In this document: piece by piece, positions 48,744 through 59,600 of the stretch
How positions within the stretch are numbered: position 1 is the first letter of the stretch
Layout of the letters: each line of letters opens with the position of its first letter
Assembly (NCBI RefSeq): GCF_003226255.1
Contig: NZ_QJST01000010.1
Location: 1 to 64,000 of the forward strand
Reading direction: 5' to 3'
DNA from: Idiomarina fontislapidosi
GTDB taxonomy: Bacteria > Pseudomonadota > Gammaproteobacteria > Enterobacterales > Alteromonadaceae
DNA length: 64,000 nt
Notes under the pieces: generated by a model
Database searches by the model: none
Seen by the model: only the letters and a program-made list of their open reading frames with translations
Told to the model about the DNA's origin: nothing
Position numbers and translations under genes: made by a program

Positions 48744-49526
48744 TTACTTTTCGATAAACGCTTGCTCAATCACATAACTGCCTTGTCTACGTGATGTCGC
48801 TTTACTAAAGCCTCGCTCGTTCAAGATAGCCATTAAGTCCTGCAGCATGGCGTCATTTCCGCACAACATAAAACGGTCATGCTCCGGATCAATATCAGGT
48901 AAACTTAACTTGCGCGTAAGTGTATTCGACTCAAGTAACTCGGTGATGCGTTTTTGATGGTCTTCATCGCGAAATGGTTCACGTGTGACCGTAGGGTAGT
49001 AGCGTAGCTTTTCCTTAACCCAATCACCAAAGAACTCATTATTAGGCAAGTCTTCGCCAATTTCTTTTTGGTAAGCAAGCTCCGATACGTAACGCACACC
49101 GTGCACCAACACCACCTGCTCGTACTGTTCGTAAATATCAGGGTCTTTAATTACGCTCATAAAAGGCGCTAAACCGGTCCCAGTAGACAGCAAGTACAAA
49201 CGTTTGCCGGGTAGTAAATGACCCGGCACAAGCGTGCCTGTCGGACGCGTCGACATAATAACTTCGTCACCAACTTCAATATGTTGCAAACGTGAAGTGA
49301 GTGCACCATCGGGTACTTTGATACTGAAAAACTCCAGTTCATCTTCATAGTTTGCACTGGCAATACTGTAAGCACGTAACAAAGGCTTATCGTCGACCTC
49401 TAAGCCAATCATCACAAACTGCCCATTTTCAAAGGTGAATGAGCGCTGTCGAGTGGTTTTGAAGCTAAAGAGTGTATCGTTCCAATGACGTACTTGAGTG
49501 ACTTTTTCTGCAATGGTACTGCGCAT
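48744..49526 (-). CDS. fpr: Ferredoxin/flavodoxin-NADP+ reductase
   Basis: A 260-residue FAD protein that passes electrons between NADPH and ferredoxin or flavodoxin. FAD-binding RAYSIASANYE (about residues 50-60), the NADP-binding STGTGLAPFMSVI, and the C-terminal FMLCGNDAM fit the Fpr family; the AFIEK end is the subclass terminus. The upstream region carries two Fur-like AAATGAGAAT repeats (49580-49618). Confidence 0.95.
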   Translation of the reverse strand: MRSTIAEKVTQVRHWNDTLFSFKTTRQRSFTFENGQFVMIGLEVDDKPLLRAYSIASANYEDELEFFSIKVPDGALTSRLQHIEVGDEVIMSTRPTGTLVPGHLLPGKRLYLLSTGTGLAPFMSVIKDPDIYEQYEQVVLVHGVRYVSELAYQKEIGEDLPNNEFFGDWVKEKLRYYPTVTREPFRDEDHQKRITELLESNTLTRKLSLPDIDPEHDRFMLCGNDAMLQDLMAILNERGFSKATSRRQGSYVIEQAFIEK

Positions 49527-49579
49527 GGCGACTCCTAAATCACTGTTTAAATCATGAACAGGTTAACATAGGATAATCT

Positions 49580-49618
49580 AAATGAGAATTTTTTTCATTT
49601 AGTATTGCAAATGAGAAT
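49580..49618. promoter_or_regulatory. Two Fur-like AAATGAGAAT repeats upstream of fpr
   Basis: Identical decamers at 49580-49589 and 49609-49618, spaced 29 bp. The first is part of AAATGA-N8-TCATTT, a partial palindrome. The 10-mer is the half of the TGAGAAT-N-ATTCTCA Fur style. Neither is a full 19-bp Fur box, so regulation by iron is an inference. Confidence 0.45.
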
Positions 49619-49660
49619 AGATTGCATATAATTAAATTGCACTTCACGTTAGTTAGCTGT

Positions 49661-49716
49661 GTGAGCAGTTGTCGTACGGTGTTTCGAATTACAGGCGCGA
49701 AACACCGTACGGCTCA
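49661..49716. terminator. Long hairpin after the pseudokinase-GGDEF gene
   Basis: CGTACGGTGTTTCG (49673-49686) pairs perfectly with CGAAACACCGTACG (49698-49711) around 11 nt; GTGAGC (49661-49666) and GCTCAC further extend it with an internal bulge. It begins immediately after the stop of the 1634-residue gene. In that direction there is no T-run; on the plus strand TTTT follows. It is a terminator or a transcript 3' end structure. Confidence 0.6.
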
Positions 49717-52700
49717 CTTTTCTAATTCAACATGACACACTCGGTTTTTACCAAGCGACTTCGCGCGATAGAGCGCACGGTCGGCACGGTTCAAAATCGA
49801 TTCAAATTGAGTATCTTTCGGCTCAAACTGCGAAATTCCCATACTGACCGTGTAATCGACTTCTTCACCACTGTGTTTGATCGAATCAAGTTCAATAGCT
49901 TTGCGTAGGCGTTCAGCAATGGCTAAGACCTGTGAAAAGTCTGCCTCACGGATAAGTAATGCAAACTCCTCACCGCCAATCCTTGCTGCGACGTCGTTGA
50001 TACGTATTGCATGATTAAACTGCTCAGCCATCGCCTTGAGCACCTCATCGCCAGCACTATGACCGTAATGGTCGTTAATAACTTTAAACGAATCAATATC
50101 CATCATAACAACCGCTGCTTGATGACCTTGGCGCTTGTACACATCAAAACTTTGCCGTAATTCGTTCATAAAGAAACGGCGATTCGGCAATTGAGTCAGC
50201 GCGTCGGTATTGGCAAGGTGCTGCAACTGCTGTCTTACTTTGTCATGAGATGCCATCTCGGCATCAGCAAAGCGCATACGCATCTCGGCCTCAGCGCGCG
50301 CTTCGCCCTCGCGAGCCAATGCTCGCATTAAATCAAGATTGCGAATCGAAATCGCAGCTTGCGCCGCGATAAACTCCACAATCGGCATCTGCCGCTCATT
50401 GAATGCGTAACGGTTGCGGCTATGTTCTAGGTACAGTACGCCAATCAAATCCCCCAAGTAGACCAAAGGCACGCTAACTGCTGAGCCAGAAAAGTCATTG
50501 ATATGATTATTCTTGATATCCTCAGCGCGGTTATGCCAACTCCGGTTTATTAGCGTGTGTTCGTTGATGTGCTGAAGCTTTTTCACTTTTGCCACATGTC
50601 TGATCATTGCGGTCGGTAGGTTATTGACCTGATCCAACGCGACGCTGGGTTCAAAGTATTTCTCAAGATTATGTTCGACATCCATGACGAGTTTAAGCTC
50701 ATCATCCTCGCATAACATGAGGGCAAGTCGCTGTGCGCCGGTTTGCCTCACTAGAATACGGGATACCTCAGATACAAGGCGATCGTGCTCGGTAAATGCT
50801 GAAAGCGCTTGAGCGATCTCGATCACCGCATCCATGCTCATTGAGTAACCCGTTGAATGGGGTTTACGCTCGCTATCATTCATTACCTCGATCGCGTCCC
50901 AACGCTCCATCACGTGATGCCGCTGTGATGAATACACCGCTGCGAACCCAGGATGACCTTTACTTTGCCAATAATGTTCAGCGCGCGTCGCAATTATCGC
51001 AGCGGTTTGCCACTGACCTTGCTTCTGAGCAAGCCGCAATGCTCTGTCATAGTGACCGAGTGTTTGCTCCATCTCATCCTTACAGCGAGCTTGCTCCGCG
51101 CGCATTAGCGCCAACCAATGCTGAAAATTATCAGACTGCCATACCGTCCAAGTGCTGTAACGCTCAATGGCAATATTAAGAGGTCCGTCATCAAGTTGCT
51201 CAAGCTGGCTCAATGCTAATATGCGTAACCCAGGCCAATGCGCCATGGGAAGTAAACCTTGTACTGACGTATGCTCAATGTAGCGTTCACCGAGCTCAAG
51301 TGCTTTTTGTACCACCATTCGCTCGTTGCCAACTAAACCTTCGATCAGTCGCATGCAACCCAAAATGGCAAGTACTTGATGGTTATTATTTACGGTTGCT
51401 TGGGCAACATGCTGCTCAAAGTTACCGCGGAAGTGACCGATACCACTCAATCGATACATCACCCCGAGCGCACCTGTCATCAGGTCAATACCCCAGGTAT
51501 TGCCACGCTGCTTGGCGTACTCAAGATAATGTTCAACGCGCGGTACTAGCTCAGAAAGCGGTTCACCAGATAAAAATCGGCAATAGGTATCATGACCAAA
51601 GCCATAAACAGCATATTGCAAGTTGCCCGACTGTTGACCACACCGGTAGGCAGCCATGTAATCATCGCTCGCAATTCTCTGCGCCTTAAACCAATGGCTG
51701 AGTGAGCTTCCCATCATAAGAAAGCCCATACTTTGAGCACTCATATCACCACGTTTTCGTGTTAATGACTCAGTGACCCGATACAGTGATTTAATCGGCG
51801 CGCTATCGGCAAGCCCATGATTTACAAGTAACCCACCGAGTGCTGGAAAGGTGTACCCTGCGGCACCATTTGCACCGTAAGTGACCATCAACTTGAACTG
51901 AGCGATAACGACACTCGACCACAGCCGAGGAAAAGCACGATAGCAAGGGGGTCCAACGGCTATCAGTAACGCTAAGATCGCGCGTTGGGTGTCATCTTCA
52001 AGCACTGGTAAGTGCTCTAAGTCGTCATATGAACGTTCCGACACGGCGTCCGCGACCATCTCTTTTAAAGAGGATGTGTTGAGCTCAGCTTCCTCTGGAA
52101 GACCTAAATCAAAAAGTGCCAGTCCCTCGCGAGCAAGCTTAACCGCCTTTTCATAATCTGCACTTAATGTCGCTTGCTGCACCCATTTTGTATACAAACT
52201 GGCTTTGTTAAGTAACGAATCGGTATTGCCAATCGCTTGCTGAACAAAGTATTCCGCTCGTTCAAAATTCGAGTTGAGATATTCAAGCTCACCTCGTTCA
52301 GAATATAACGCATAGGCCAAATCGGGATCGGCCTGCCACAGTGTCTCGAGACATGGATTATCGTGCATGCCTTGCCGTAAGATAGTTAAGGCTTCAGCAA
52401 AGGCACCTGCCGATGATGCTTTCTTGGCGGCATGCACCACCAAGAGTAAAAAGGCGCGCTGCTCAGCAGCACTTTTTATAAAGTGTTTGCCGCGATATAG
52501 ATGATTAACGATGCGGATGGAGCGCGCTTCCGCTTGCGCCTGAGCTTGCTGAATGAGTTGCATGCCAAGCTGATAATGGACCTTGGCTCGGCTCATACTA
52601 TCAAGGATGCGATGAGCAACTTCTTGTACGCGATCATGAATAAATCTAAACGTCATGCTCGACTCGTCGAGCGTCAGCGACCTTATTCCAGCCTCAACAA

Positions 52701-54618
52701 CGACAAACTCCTCATTAATAGCTGGCAACAGCTGTTCCAACACTGTATCGGTCGATTGATCCGTGAGGTTCGCCAACGACTTAACATCAAAACGTACCCC
52801 GATACAGGCAGCCTGTGCCAGTAGATTCTGGACATCGCTTGGCAGTAACCGAAAACGGAGCTCGATAACTGAGAAAATGTCATCAATTTCATCCAAATCG
52901 TTAATCGCATCCATTTGCCAATGCCAGCCCGTCTCGGCTCGATACGACAACAGTCCTTTTTGCCCAAGTGTTTTTAACAGCTGCCACACCATGAAGGGAT
53001 TGCCACGGCTGTGTTTATGTAACCAATAGGCCAACTGTTGAAACTGTTTGTTCTCATGCTGAACTTTTTCAGCAAGTAACAGCGAAATATCATCAACGGA
53101 TAGCTCATCTAGCTTAATATGCTTAATTGGTACAAAGTTCGCGCGTTCGATCTCCTGCATCGCAATACTCAGTGGATGACCGCTATCCACCTCATTTTCG
53201 CGTAATGACCCAATGAACAATACAGGTGCCTTACTCGGCTGGGTCAAAATCCATTCGAGCAACTCGACGGATGCTTGGTCTGCCCATTGTAAGTCATCCA
53301 AAAAGATAACCAGTAAACGATTGGCGCGTTCAAACACCGATAGAAAGCGGCGGATAGTTTCGCCAACACGTTGTTTTAGCTCTGATGCCGGCAGATTTAC
53401 CTGCTGAGCTGAGCTATCAAGATCAGCAAAACCAAGGCTGTCTTTTATGTCGGGCGCCCAATTTAAAAATGTCGATAAGTAGTCAGACAGCACTTCAGAT
53501 AGCCAAGTCCGCCATTGTTCTCGTTGGACTGTCGGCATTTGTTCGAAATAGCCAGCTAAAGATTCAATCGCCGAAAGCCACCCCATGTATGGAACACCAC
53601 TCGTCGAGTGCTCATATTTACCAGAGATAAAAAAAGCATCATCCGCTGTCATTTGTGGGTAAAGACTGCGCACTAAAGATGTTTTACCAGCACCCGAGCG
53701 ACCGTAAATAAATACACCCTGAATCCCGCCATCGCGACTCATGCTGTACTTTTTATCAAGTTGCCTAAGTGGGTTGTCTCGACCATACAACGATCCAATC
53801 CGCTCGATCTCACTCGCGAAGCCCAATCGAGAAATGCTGTTGATATCATCCTTGCGCTGACCTAACACGACCTGACGCACAGTGCCGAGATCACTGAGTA
53901 ATTCATCAACGTTGCGATAACGTTGATACGGCTGCTTCGCTAAGAGTCGAGACACGACCTCGGACAACACCTTGGGTAACTCAACGTTAATTTGATCTAA
54001 CCGTGCGGGCGTCGCCACTAAATGTTGATGCACCAAGCCGCCGCTTGTGTCTGCATCAAACGGGTACTTTCTAGCAAACCAATAAAATAACACCACGCCT
54101 AAGCTGTAAAAGTCACAACGAAAGTCGCCCACCGCTTGTGAACGTCCAGTTAACTCTGGAGCAATCGACTTTAGCGAAGTTGGGTTATGTGGCAGAGGAA
54201 ACCAAGGGGTATGAATGAACCTAATCTTTGTCGCTGCCGACAAGTCGGTCACGATGACATGCTCATCAGTGACATATAACGCACTCGGATTCATCGTCCG
54301 CTGAATGAGCCCGTGCTGGTGTGTATGCTTCAGCGCATTGACGATACGCTCGGCAACAGAAATCGCATCGATCAAATTATCCCAGTTAAGCTCATCCAAC
54401 CAAACGCCTTTAGGCAAAGCAAGTCCATATTGCTCGCCCGCATCATGGAACAATTTAGGATTCACGACCTTTTGCCAGCGTCGATCGTTGATTAAACGCC
54501 CTTGCGCGAGAGCATCGGAATCCGGTTCAACACGTTTTAACCATAGTGAGTAATGACTCGTTTGTTCGACGCAATCAAAAAAAATGTGCTCGTCGAGCTT
54601 TCGTGTTGAGTGTGGCAT
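49714..54618 (-). CDS. Giant pseudokinase-AAA ATPase-GAF-GGDEF signalling protein
   Basis: The 1634-residue protein has five parts. Residues 1-260 are a Ser/Thr kinase-like domain whose catalytic loop reads QRTMNP near residues 106-111 (canonical HRDxxP), with no catalytic Asp, so it is probably inactive. An AAA_16-type ATPase follows, with Walker A GRSGAGKT at 306-313 and Walker B FLDDLQWAD near 439-447. A helical TPR-like region runs to about 1230. A GAF domain spans about 1260-1420. A diguanylate cyclase domain spans about 1465-1634 with intact GGEEF at 1548-1552 and a RIND I-site five residues upstream. It resembles the HstK/PknK-like sensor class, here with cyclase output. No partner gene is adjacent. 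Confidence 0.88.
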   Translation of the reverse strand: MPHSTRKLDEHIFFDCVEQTSHYSLWLKRVEPDSDALAQGRLINDRRWQKVVNPKLFHDAGEQYGLALPKGVWLDELNWDNLIDAISVAERIVNALKHTHQHGLIQRTMNPSALYVTDEHVIVTDLSAATKIRFIHTPWFPLPHNPTSLKSIAPELTGRSQAVGDFRCDFYSLGVVLFYWFARKYPFDADTSGGLVHQHLVATPARLDQINVELPKVLSEVVSRLLAKQPYQRYRNVDELLSDLGTVRQVVLGQRKDDINSISRLGFASEIERIGSLYGRDNPLRQLDKKYSMSRDGGIQGVFIYGRSGAGKTSLVRSLYPQMTADDAFFISGKYEHSTSGVPYMGWLSAIESLAGYFEQMPTVQREQWRTWLSEVLSDYLSTFLNWAPDIKDSLGFADLDSSAQQVNLPASELKQRVGETIRRFLSVFERANRLLVIFLDDLQWADQASVELLEWILTQPSKAPVLFIGSLRENEVDSGHPLSIAMQEIERANFVPIKHIKLDELSVDDISLLLAEKVQHENKQFQQLAYWLHKHSRGNPFMVWQLLKTLGQKGLLSYRAETGWHWQMDAINDLDEIDDIFSVIELRFRLLPSDVQNLLAQAACIGVRFDVKSLANLTDQSTDTVLEQLLPAINEEFVVVEAGIRSLTLDESSMTFRFIHDRVQEVAHRILDSMSRAKVHYQLGMQLIQQAQAQAEARSIRIVNHLYRGKHFIKSAAEQRAFLLLVVHAAKKASSAGAFAEALTILRQGMHDNPCLETLWQADPDLAYALYSERGELEYLNSNFERAEYFVQQAIGNTDSLLNKASLYTKWVQQATLSADYEKAVKLAREGLALFDLGLPEEAELNTSSLKEMVADAVSERSYDDLEHLPVLEDDTQRAILALLIAVGPPCYRAFPRLWSSVVIAQFKLMVTYGANGAAGYTFPALGGLLVNHGLADSAPIKSLYRVTESLTRKRGDMSAQSMGFLMMGSSLSHWFKAQRIASDDYMAAYRCGQQSGNLQYAVYGFGHDTYCRFLSGEPLSELVPRVEHYLEYAKQRGNTWGIDLMTGALGVMYRLSGIGHFRGNFEQHVAQATVNNNHQVLAILGCMRLIEGLVGNERMVVQKALELGERYIEHTSVQGLLPMAHWPGLRILALSQLEQLDDGPLNIAIERYSTWTVWQSDNFQHWLALMRAEQARCKDEMEQTLGHYDRALRLAQKQGQWQTAAIIATRAEHYWQSKGHPGFAAVYSSQRHHVMERWDAIEVMNDSERKPHSTGYSMSMDAVIEIAQALSAFTEHDRLVSEVSRILVRQTGAQRLALMLCEDDELKLVMDVEHNLEKYFEPSVALDQVNNLPTAMIRHVAKVKKLQHINEHTLINRSWHNRAEDIKNNHINDFSGSAVSVPLVYLGDLIGVLYLEHSRNRYAFNERQMPIVEFIAAQAAISIRNLDLMRALAREGEARAEAEMRMRFADAEMASHDKVRQQLQHLANTDALTQLPNRRFFMNELRQSFDVYKRQGHQAAVVMMDIDSFKVINDHYGHSAGDEVLKAMAEQFNHAIRINDVAARIGGEEFALLIREADFSQVLAIAERLRKAIELDSIKHSGEEVDYTVSMGISQFEPKDTQFESILNRADRALYRAKSLGKNRVCHVELEK

Positions 54619-54711
54619 TCGTGACGGAGGTCCTTTTGTCTAGGTTCCCTAAATATAGGTAAAGAAACGTATCTTTACATTAGAATCTTTACAAATACGA
54701 TAAGAATCGAC

Positions 54712-56625
54712 TCAACGATTAATTTTTTTTGATACAGCGTCCAACAAAACGGATTTACGACTGACTACCAAGGTCAATTGCTTTTTCGCACGCGTAACAC
54801 CGGTATACAAAAGTTCTTTGGTGAGCACAGGCGAATCATGCTGTGGACTGACAAGTACAGCATGCGCAAACTCAGATCCCTGAGACTTGTGGACCGTCAT
54901 TACATACACCGTCTCGACATGGTTCAGCCGACTCGGCAACACCCATTTTACTTTTCCGTTCACATCAAAAAAGGCGACGCGTAATTGACCGGTTTCTGGC
55001 ATCCTAAAGGTCACGCCAATGTCCCCATTATTTAGCCGTAAACCATAATCGTTCTTGGTGACCATCACCGGCCGTCCTTCATACCAGCGCTCTGAATCGA
55101 CCCCTAGCACATCAGCAACATAACGATTCAACGCATGGGCACCCCAAGGTCCGTTACGCAAGCCCGTCAGCAGTTGAAATGCCCCATAAGCATGCAATAC
55201 CGCGGCGGCATCTCGTTGTTCCGGAGGCGCATTACGCCAAGTTTTAAGAGCGCTCAAATACTGTGAAAAACCATTTTTTATTAACGCGTCAAACCGGCTT
55301 TCAGTATCATTCTCCAACATCAGCCAATTCACAGTGCCATGTCCACTACCTTCGGCTTGTGTCGACATCAGACGCGCAAGTGTCTGTGTATCTTGCCGAT
55401 TGATGGCGTTAGCGACTTCCGCTATTGCCTGCTCAAAACGTCGGGTTTGGCGCAACATGACCACATGTTGCAAGCGCTTGGGACCTTGCTCATCATAATA
55501 TTCCGTCAGCAACGCTCGTTGCTCAGGGGTATGAGTTAGACTATCGATTGTAGAGGACCAATAACGTCCATTTTCTGCGCCCTCGCACAAATTACCTAAC
55601 ACAGCGCCAGCCTCAACCGAAGCAAGTTGATCTTTGTCACCCAACAATACCAACTGCGCATCAGCCGGCGTTGCCTGCAGTAACGCTGTCATCATCTCGA
55701 TGTCCAGCATCGAAGCTTCATCAATCACGATCAAATCGGCGCGAATTGGGTTTTTATCATGATGTCTATAACGTCTCGAATGAGCGATGACACCGAGCAA
55801 TTTATGAACAGTCGATGCCTCAACCTGAATGTTTGCCAACAACGCCTTTAACTCAGCAGGCAGCTTGTCGTTAAGCTCAGATAGCGCTTGGTTAATCGAC
55901 TCACTGAGTCGCGCAGCCGCTTTACCGGTTGGGGCTGCCAACTTAATGCGCAACGCACGCCCGTGTGTCTGCTGAAACTGCTGCTGTAGCACAACAAGCA
56001 ACCGAACAACGGTATAGGTTTTTCCTGTACCGGGTCCGCCTGTGATAACACTAAAACCACTTCTTGCAGCGTTCGCGCATGCCATACGCTGCCAGTTCAG
56101 TGGCGCGTCGTCTGCGTCGAACAGTGCATCCAAGGTTTTATTGAGTGCGTTATCATCAACCTTGAAACTGGTTTCCATGCGTCTTTCAAGGTTTGCACTA
56201 TTGTACTGTTCACAATACCAATACCGGCGCAGATACAAACGCTCACCCTCATGCTGGCTCACTAACACGAGTGGACTACTTTGCGAATCCTTGCCCTGCA
56301 GAGTCACTGATGATTGCCAACTTGTATCAAACACGTTGAGCTGATTGAGCAGTTCGGTAGGCGATGTAACAGTGTAAGGACGACCCGACGGCGGCAATGC
56401 TAAACACCGCTCAGGTGAATTTTTCAGCTCATCTAGCTTGAGTGACGTCAAGCCGCGCCCAGCTTGATGAGACGTTAACATCGCCAGCGCCAGCATGGCA
56501 GGGTGAGTCTCGCCGCTACGCAATAAGAAATCGATCATGGCGCGATCCACAGCACGTATCCACTGATGCTCGAACCACTCATCGGCAACAGTGCGAAGAT
56601 AACTGAGTGCTTCATGCGACATCAT
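54712..56625 (-). CDS. recD: Exodeoxyribonuclease V subunit alpha (RecD)
   Basis: RecD is the 5' to 3' helicase of RecBCD. Walker A reads VITGGPGTGKTYTVVRLL, Walker B LIVIDEASMLDIEM, and the C-terminal helicase motifs include YVMTVHKSQGSEF and LLYTGVTRAKK. I start it at the ATG at 56625, with AAGGAG 5 nt upstream; product 637 residues (E. coli 608). It overlaps the end of recB by 14 nt. Confidence 0.96.
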   Translation of the reverse strand: MMSHEALSYLRTVADEWFEHQWIRAVDRAMIDFLLRSGETHPAMLALAMLTSHQAGRGLTSLKLDELKNSPERCLALPPSGRPYTVTSPTELLNQLNVFDTSWQSSVTLQGKDSQSSPLVLVSQHEGERLYLRRYWYCEQYNSANLERRMETSFKVDDNALNKTLDALFDADDAPLNWQRMACANAARSGFSVITGGPGTGKTYTVVRLLVVLQQQFQQTHGRALRIKLAAPTGKAAARLSESINQALSELNDKLPAELKALLANIQVEASTVHKLLGVIAHSRRYRHHDKNPIRADLIVIDEASMLDIEMMTALLQATPADAQLVLLGDKDQLASVEAGAVLGNLCEGAENGRYWSSTIDSLTHTPEQRALLTEYYDEQGPKRLQHVVMLRQTRRFEQAIAEVANAINRQDTQTLARLMSTQAEGSGHGTVNWLMLENDTESRFDALIKNGFSQYLSALKTWRNAPPEQRDAAAVLHAYGAFQLLTGLRNGPWGAHALNRYVADVLGVDSERWYEGRPVMVTKNDYGLRLNNGDIGVTFRMPETGQLRVAFFDVNGKVKWVLPSRLNHVETVYVMTVHKSQGSEFAHAVLVSPQHDSPVLTKELLYTGVTRAKKQLTLVVSRKSVLLDAVSKKINR

Positions 56626-59600
56626 GGCTCTCCTTTCCATCAAACATGGCATCCAGTTCAGCAATCAAAGCGTATGGAGGACGCGCCCGGTAGACGCCTC
56701 CGGTCTCTGCGTGATTACCTCGTAAGAATAAATAAGCAATACCCCCCATGTGCGTATCGTAATCATAATCGGTGCCTAGTCGCTGCCTAAGCTGACGATG
56801 CAGCGCTAACGTATAGAGCACATATTGCACATCATAGCGACTTGCCAAGATTTTCTCGGTCATCGCGACCGCGCTGTAATCGTCATCAGACACTCCGAGC
56901 CAGTTGGACTTGTAGTCGACAACAAAGTACTGCCCTTGATGCTCGAACACCAAGTCGATGAATCCTTTTAGCATGCCATTAAGTTGAGCGCCTTCAAGGT
57001 TGGGTCGCGTATGCCCCGAATGAATATGCCGTTGTATTAGTTGATCGAGCTTCACTGCTTGCAGTTCAGATACAGGCAGCCAAAACTCAGGTTCAGCTTT
57101 GTAAACTTCTAGTTCAGTCAACGCGATGGCCGGCAGACTGTCGCTAAATCTCATTGGTAGCGCAAGATAATGCATCAGCCAATGCTTGAGCATGTCTCGA
57201 TATTCGTCCCAGGCTTCGCCGCGAAGCGCTTGTTGAATAATTTCATCCACCTGTTGTGGTTCCGCCACAACGTTAGAGAAGCCTGTAATAGCGCACTGTT
57301 CAAGCACATTATGCAGTAATGTGCCCGGCGTAGCTCCCTTGGGGAAACGATGTAAGTGACTTGGCAAATAGCTCAATGGGTCAGCATCCAGCGTCTCCTC
57401 ACCCCTACGAGAACCCGCTTCTTCTAAAAGATTCATTTCTACTGCCGTTTGGGGACCAGAATGCAAATAATCATTACTCGCCTGATAACGTAAAGCGCTG
57501 TAACTCGATACCCACCAGCGGTCGAGCAACTGGGTTCTTGGCATTTCCCGTGCGACCAATGTGGTGTGCTGACGCGCTTGCTCACGCAGCGCTTCAAAAG
57601 TCTCGTCCTGCTCTAAACGCGAAACCACACTCACACCCGGTTTGTCCCATGCTTCACTCGTGGCTTGATACAACGTATCAGACAACGCGCCTTCACCTAA
57701 CAAGTAGGCCAATGGGTTATGCTCAAATTGGCCAACATTTTCTAGCGTGATAAAGGTCGCGTGTTGAGCGCGTGTGACTGCAACATAGAGCTTGCGCAGA
57801 TCCTCTGCTAGAAGCTCATCGATCACACGTGCTTTAGCCGGATCATCCTTTGACCATAAAACTTGAACATCGCCCTGCTCGTCGTGATATGTCATGGGTG
57901 GCTTTACGCGATGCTGCTCTTGCGGGGTATAGGTTACGAACGGTAAAAAAACCAAGGGGTACTGCAAGCCCTTCGATTTATGAATAGTGATGACTTTAAC
58001 GAGATCGTCGTCACTCTCAAGCCTGAGTTGTTGCTCGTCCCGCTGAGTTCGCCTGTTCGCACCAAAGCTTTGTCGCTCGTAGACCTTTTCAGCAAAGTCA
58101 TTCACGAGTGCGGCCATGCCTTCAAGCGCCATGCTGGTTTGCTGAAGCAGCTCAGCAATATGCAGCGCATCAGCAAGCTTGCGTTCGCCATTAATCTTAT
58201 CTTGTAGCAGCGTCGCTGGCACTTGGAAGTGGTGCATCAGCCTGTGTAACATCGCAAGTACGCCCTGACTTCGCCATACCTCATGAAACGCAATGAAGGT
58301 ATCAACGATTTTCTCCCAGGTGTTTTCATCATCATGTAAGCGAATTAACTCCGCCAACGATAAATTGAGTAACGGTGCCGCCACCGCCGTTTTGAGTGCG
58401 CTGGCATTTCGTGGCGCAGCACAGGCTTTAAGAATATAGAGTAAATCACGTGCAACTGGCTGAGCATAAACAGACTCGCGCTCGGATAGATAAACACTTT
58501 TCACGCCGCGCGCGGCCAAAGCAGTTCGAATCGCATCGGCTTCGGCAAAGTTGTTCACCAAAATAGCCATATCCTTTGCGCTAACGCGCTCATCAAGCGC
58601 ATCCTGTTCATTGTAATATCCGGCTTCTGGGTCATTGAGTAAGTCGACGATCAATTGCGCATGGTGGGCTGCAAGGTGATTAAAAGCATCGCTCTTTTTA
58701 CGCTTTTGTTGCTCACTAACACTGCAGTAAAGCGCAGGCGCCGGGGCCAATTGCTGACTTCGCAAACGATGCTTGAAGGTTGTCTTTACACCATTCGCCG
58801 AGACAGGTTCAAACGGTAGCTCATTTTTATCCGACTGTTTAAATAAGAACGCACCGCGTTCGAACTGCTCTGCGCGCTCAAACAGATGATTGACAGCATC
58901 AACCATTTGCGTCGATGAACGAAAATTTGTGGCTAAGCTATAATGACGCCCTTCGGTATCTCGGCGCGCTTTTAAATAGGTAAAAATGTCAGCGTTTCGG
59001 AAGCTATAAATAGCTTGCTTGGGGTCACCGATTAAGAAAATACCAGTATCTGGTAGCGGGTCTTTAAGTCGATATATGCGATTAAAAATTTCGTACTGAA
59101 CAGGGTCGGTATCTTGAAACTCATCCACAAGCGCGATGGGATATTGTTGCCTAATGGTTGCAGCAAGTTGTTCGCCATCAGGACCGCGCAACGCATCCCT
59201 CAGTCGTGTCAGCATATCGTCATGGTTCATCTCAGCGCGCTGATTTTGTAACGCTGTGAAACGTGCTTTCACCCACTGTGTGGCATGATCGTTAATCAGT
59301 TCGTCAAACCCGCGTTTAACTTGGTGAATGCGCTCAAACTGCGCGGTGAATTGAACAACCGCCTGCCAGTGTGCGGGAAGCTCCGCGCCCCCGAGCTTTT
59401 TTTCGTAAAGCGTATGCAGGTCCTTTTCACCGATCGTACGCCAGTTGGCGTCGGTAAATTTCACATCGGTTTCTGCATCACTGTTACACCAATCAGCAAA
59501 CTTCTGAATCTGCTTAGTTTTTTGCGCAACCCCAGCCACACCATCGAGATCGGCAAGAACATTCTCAAACTCGGGACCGGCATCTTGCTTCAATACCTTC

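Noticed and set aside
51213-51689. 158-codon plus-strand frame inside the giant signalling gene
   Set aside because: Antisense to a helical repeat region, no ribosome-binding site and unlikely composition.
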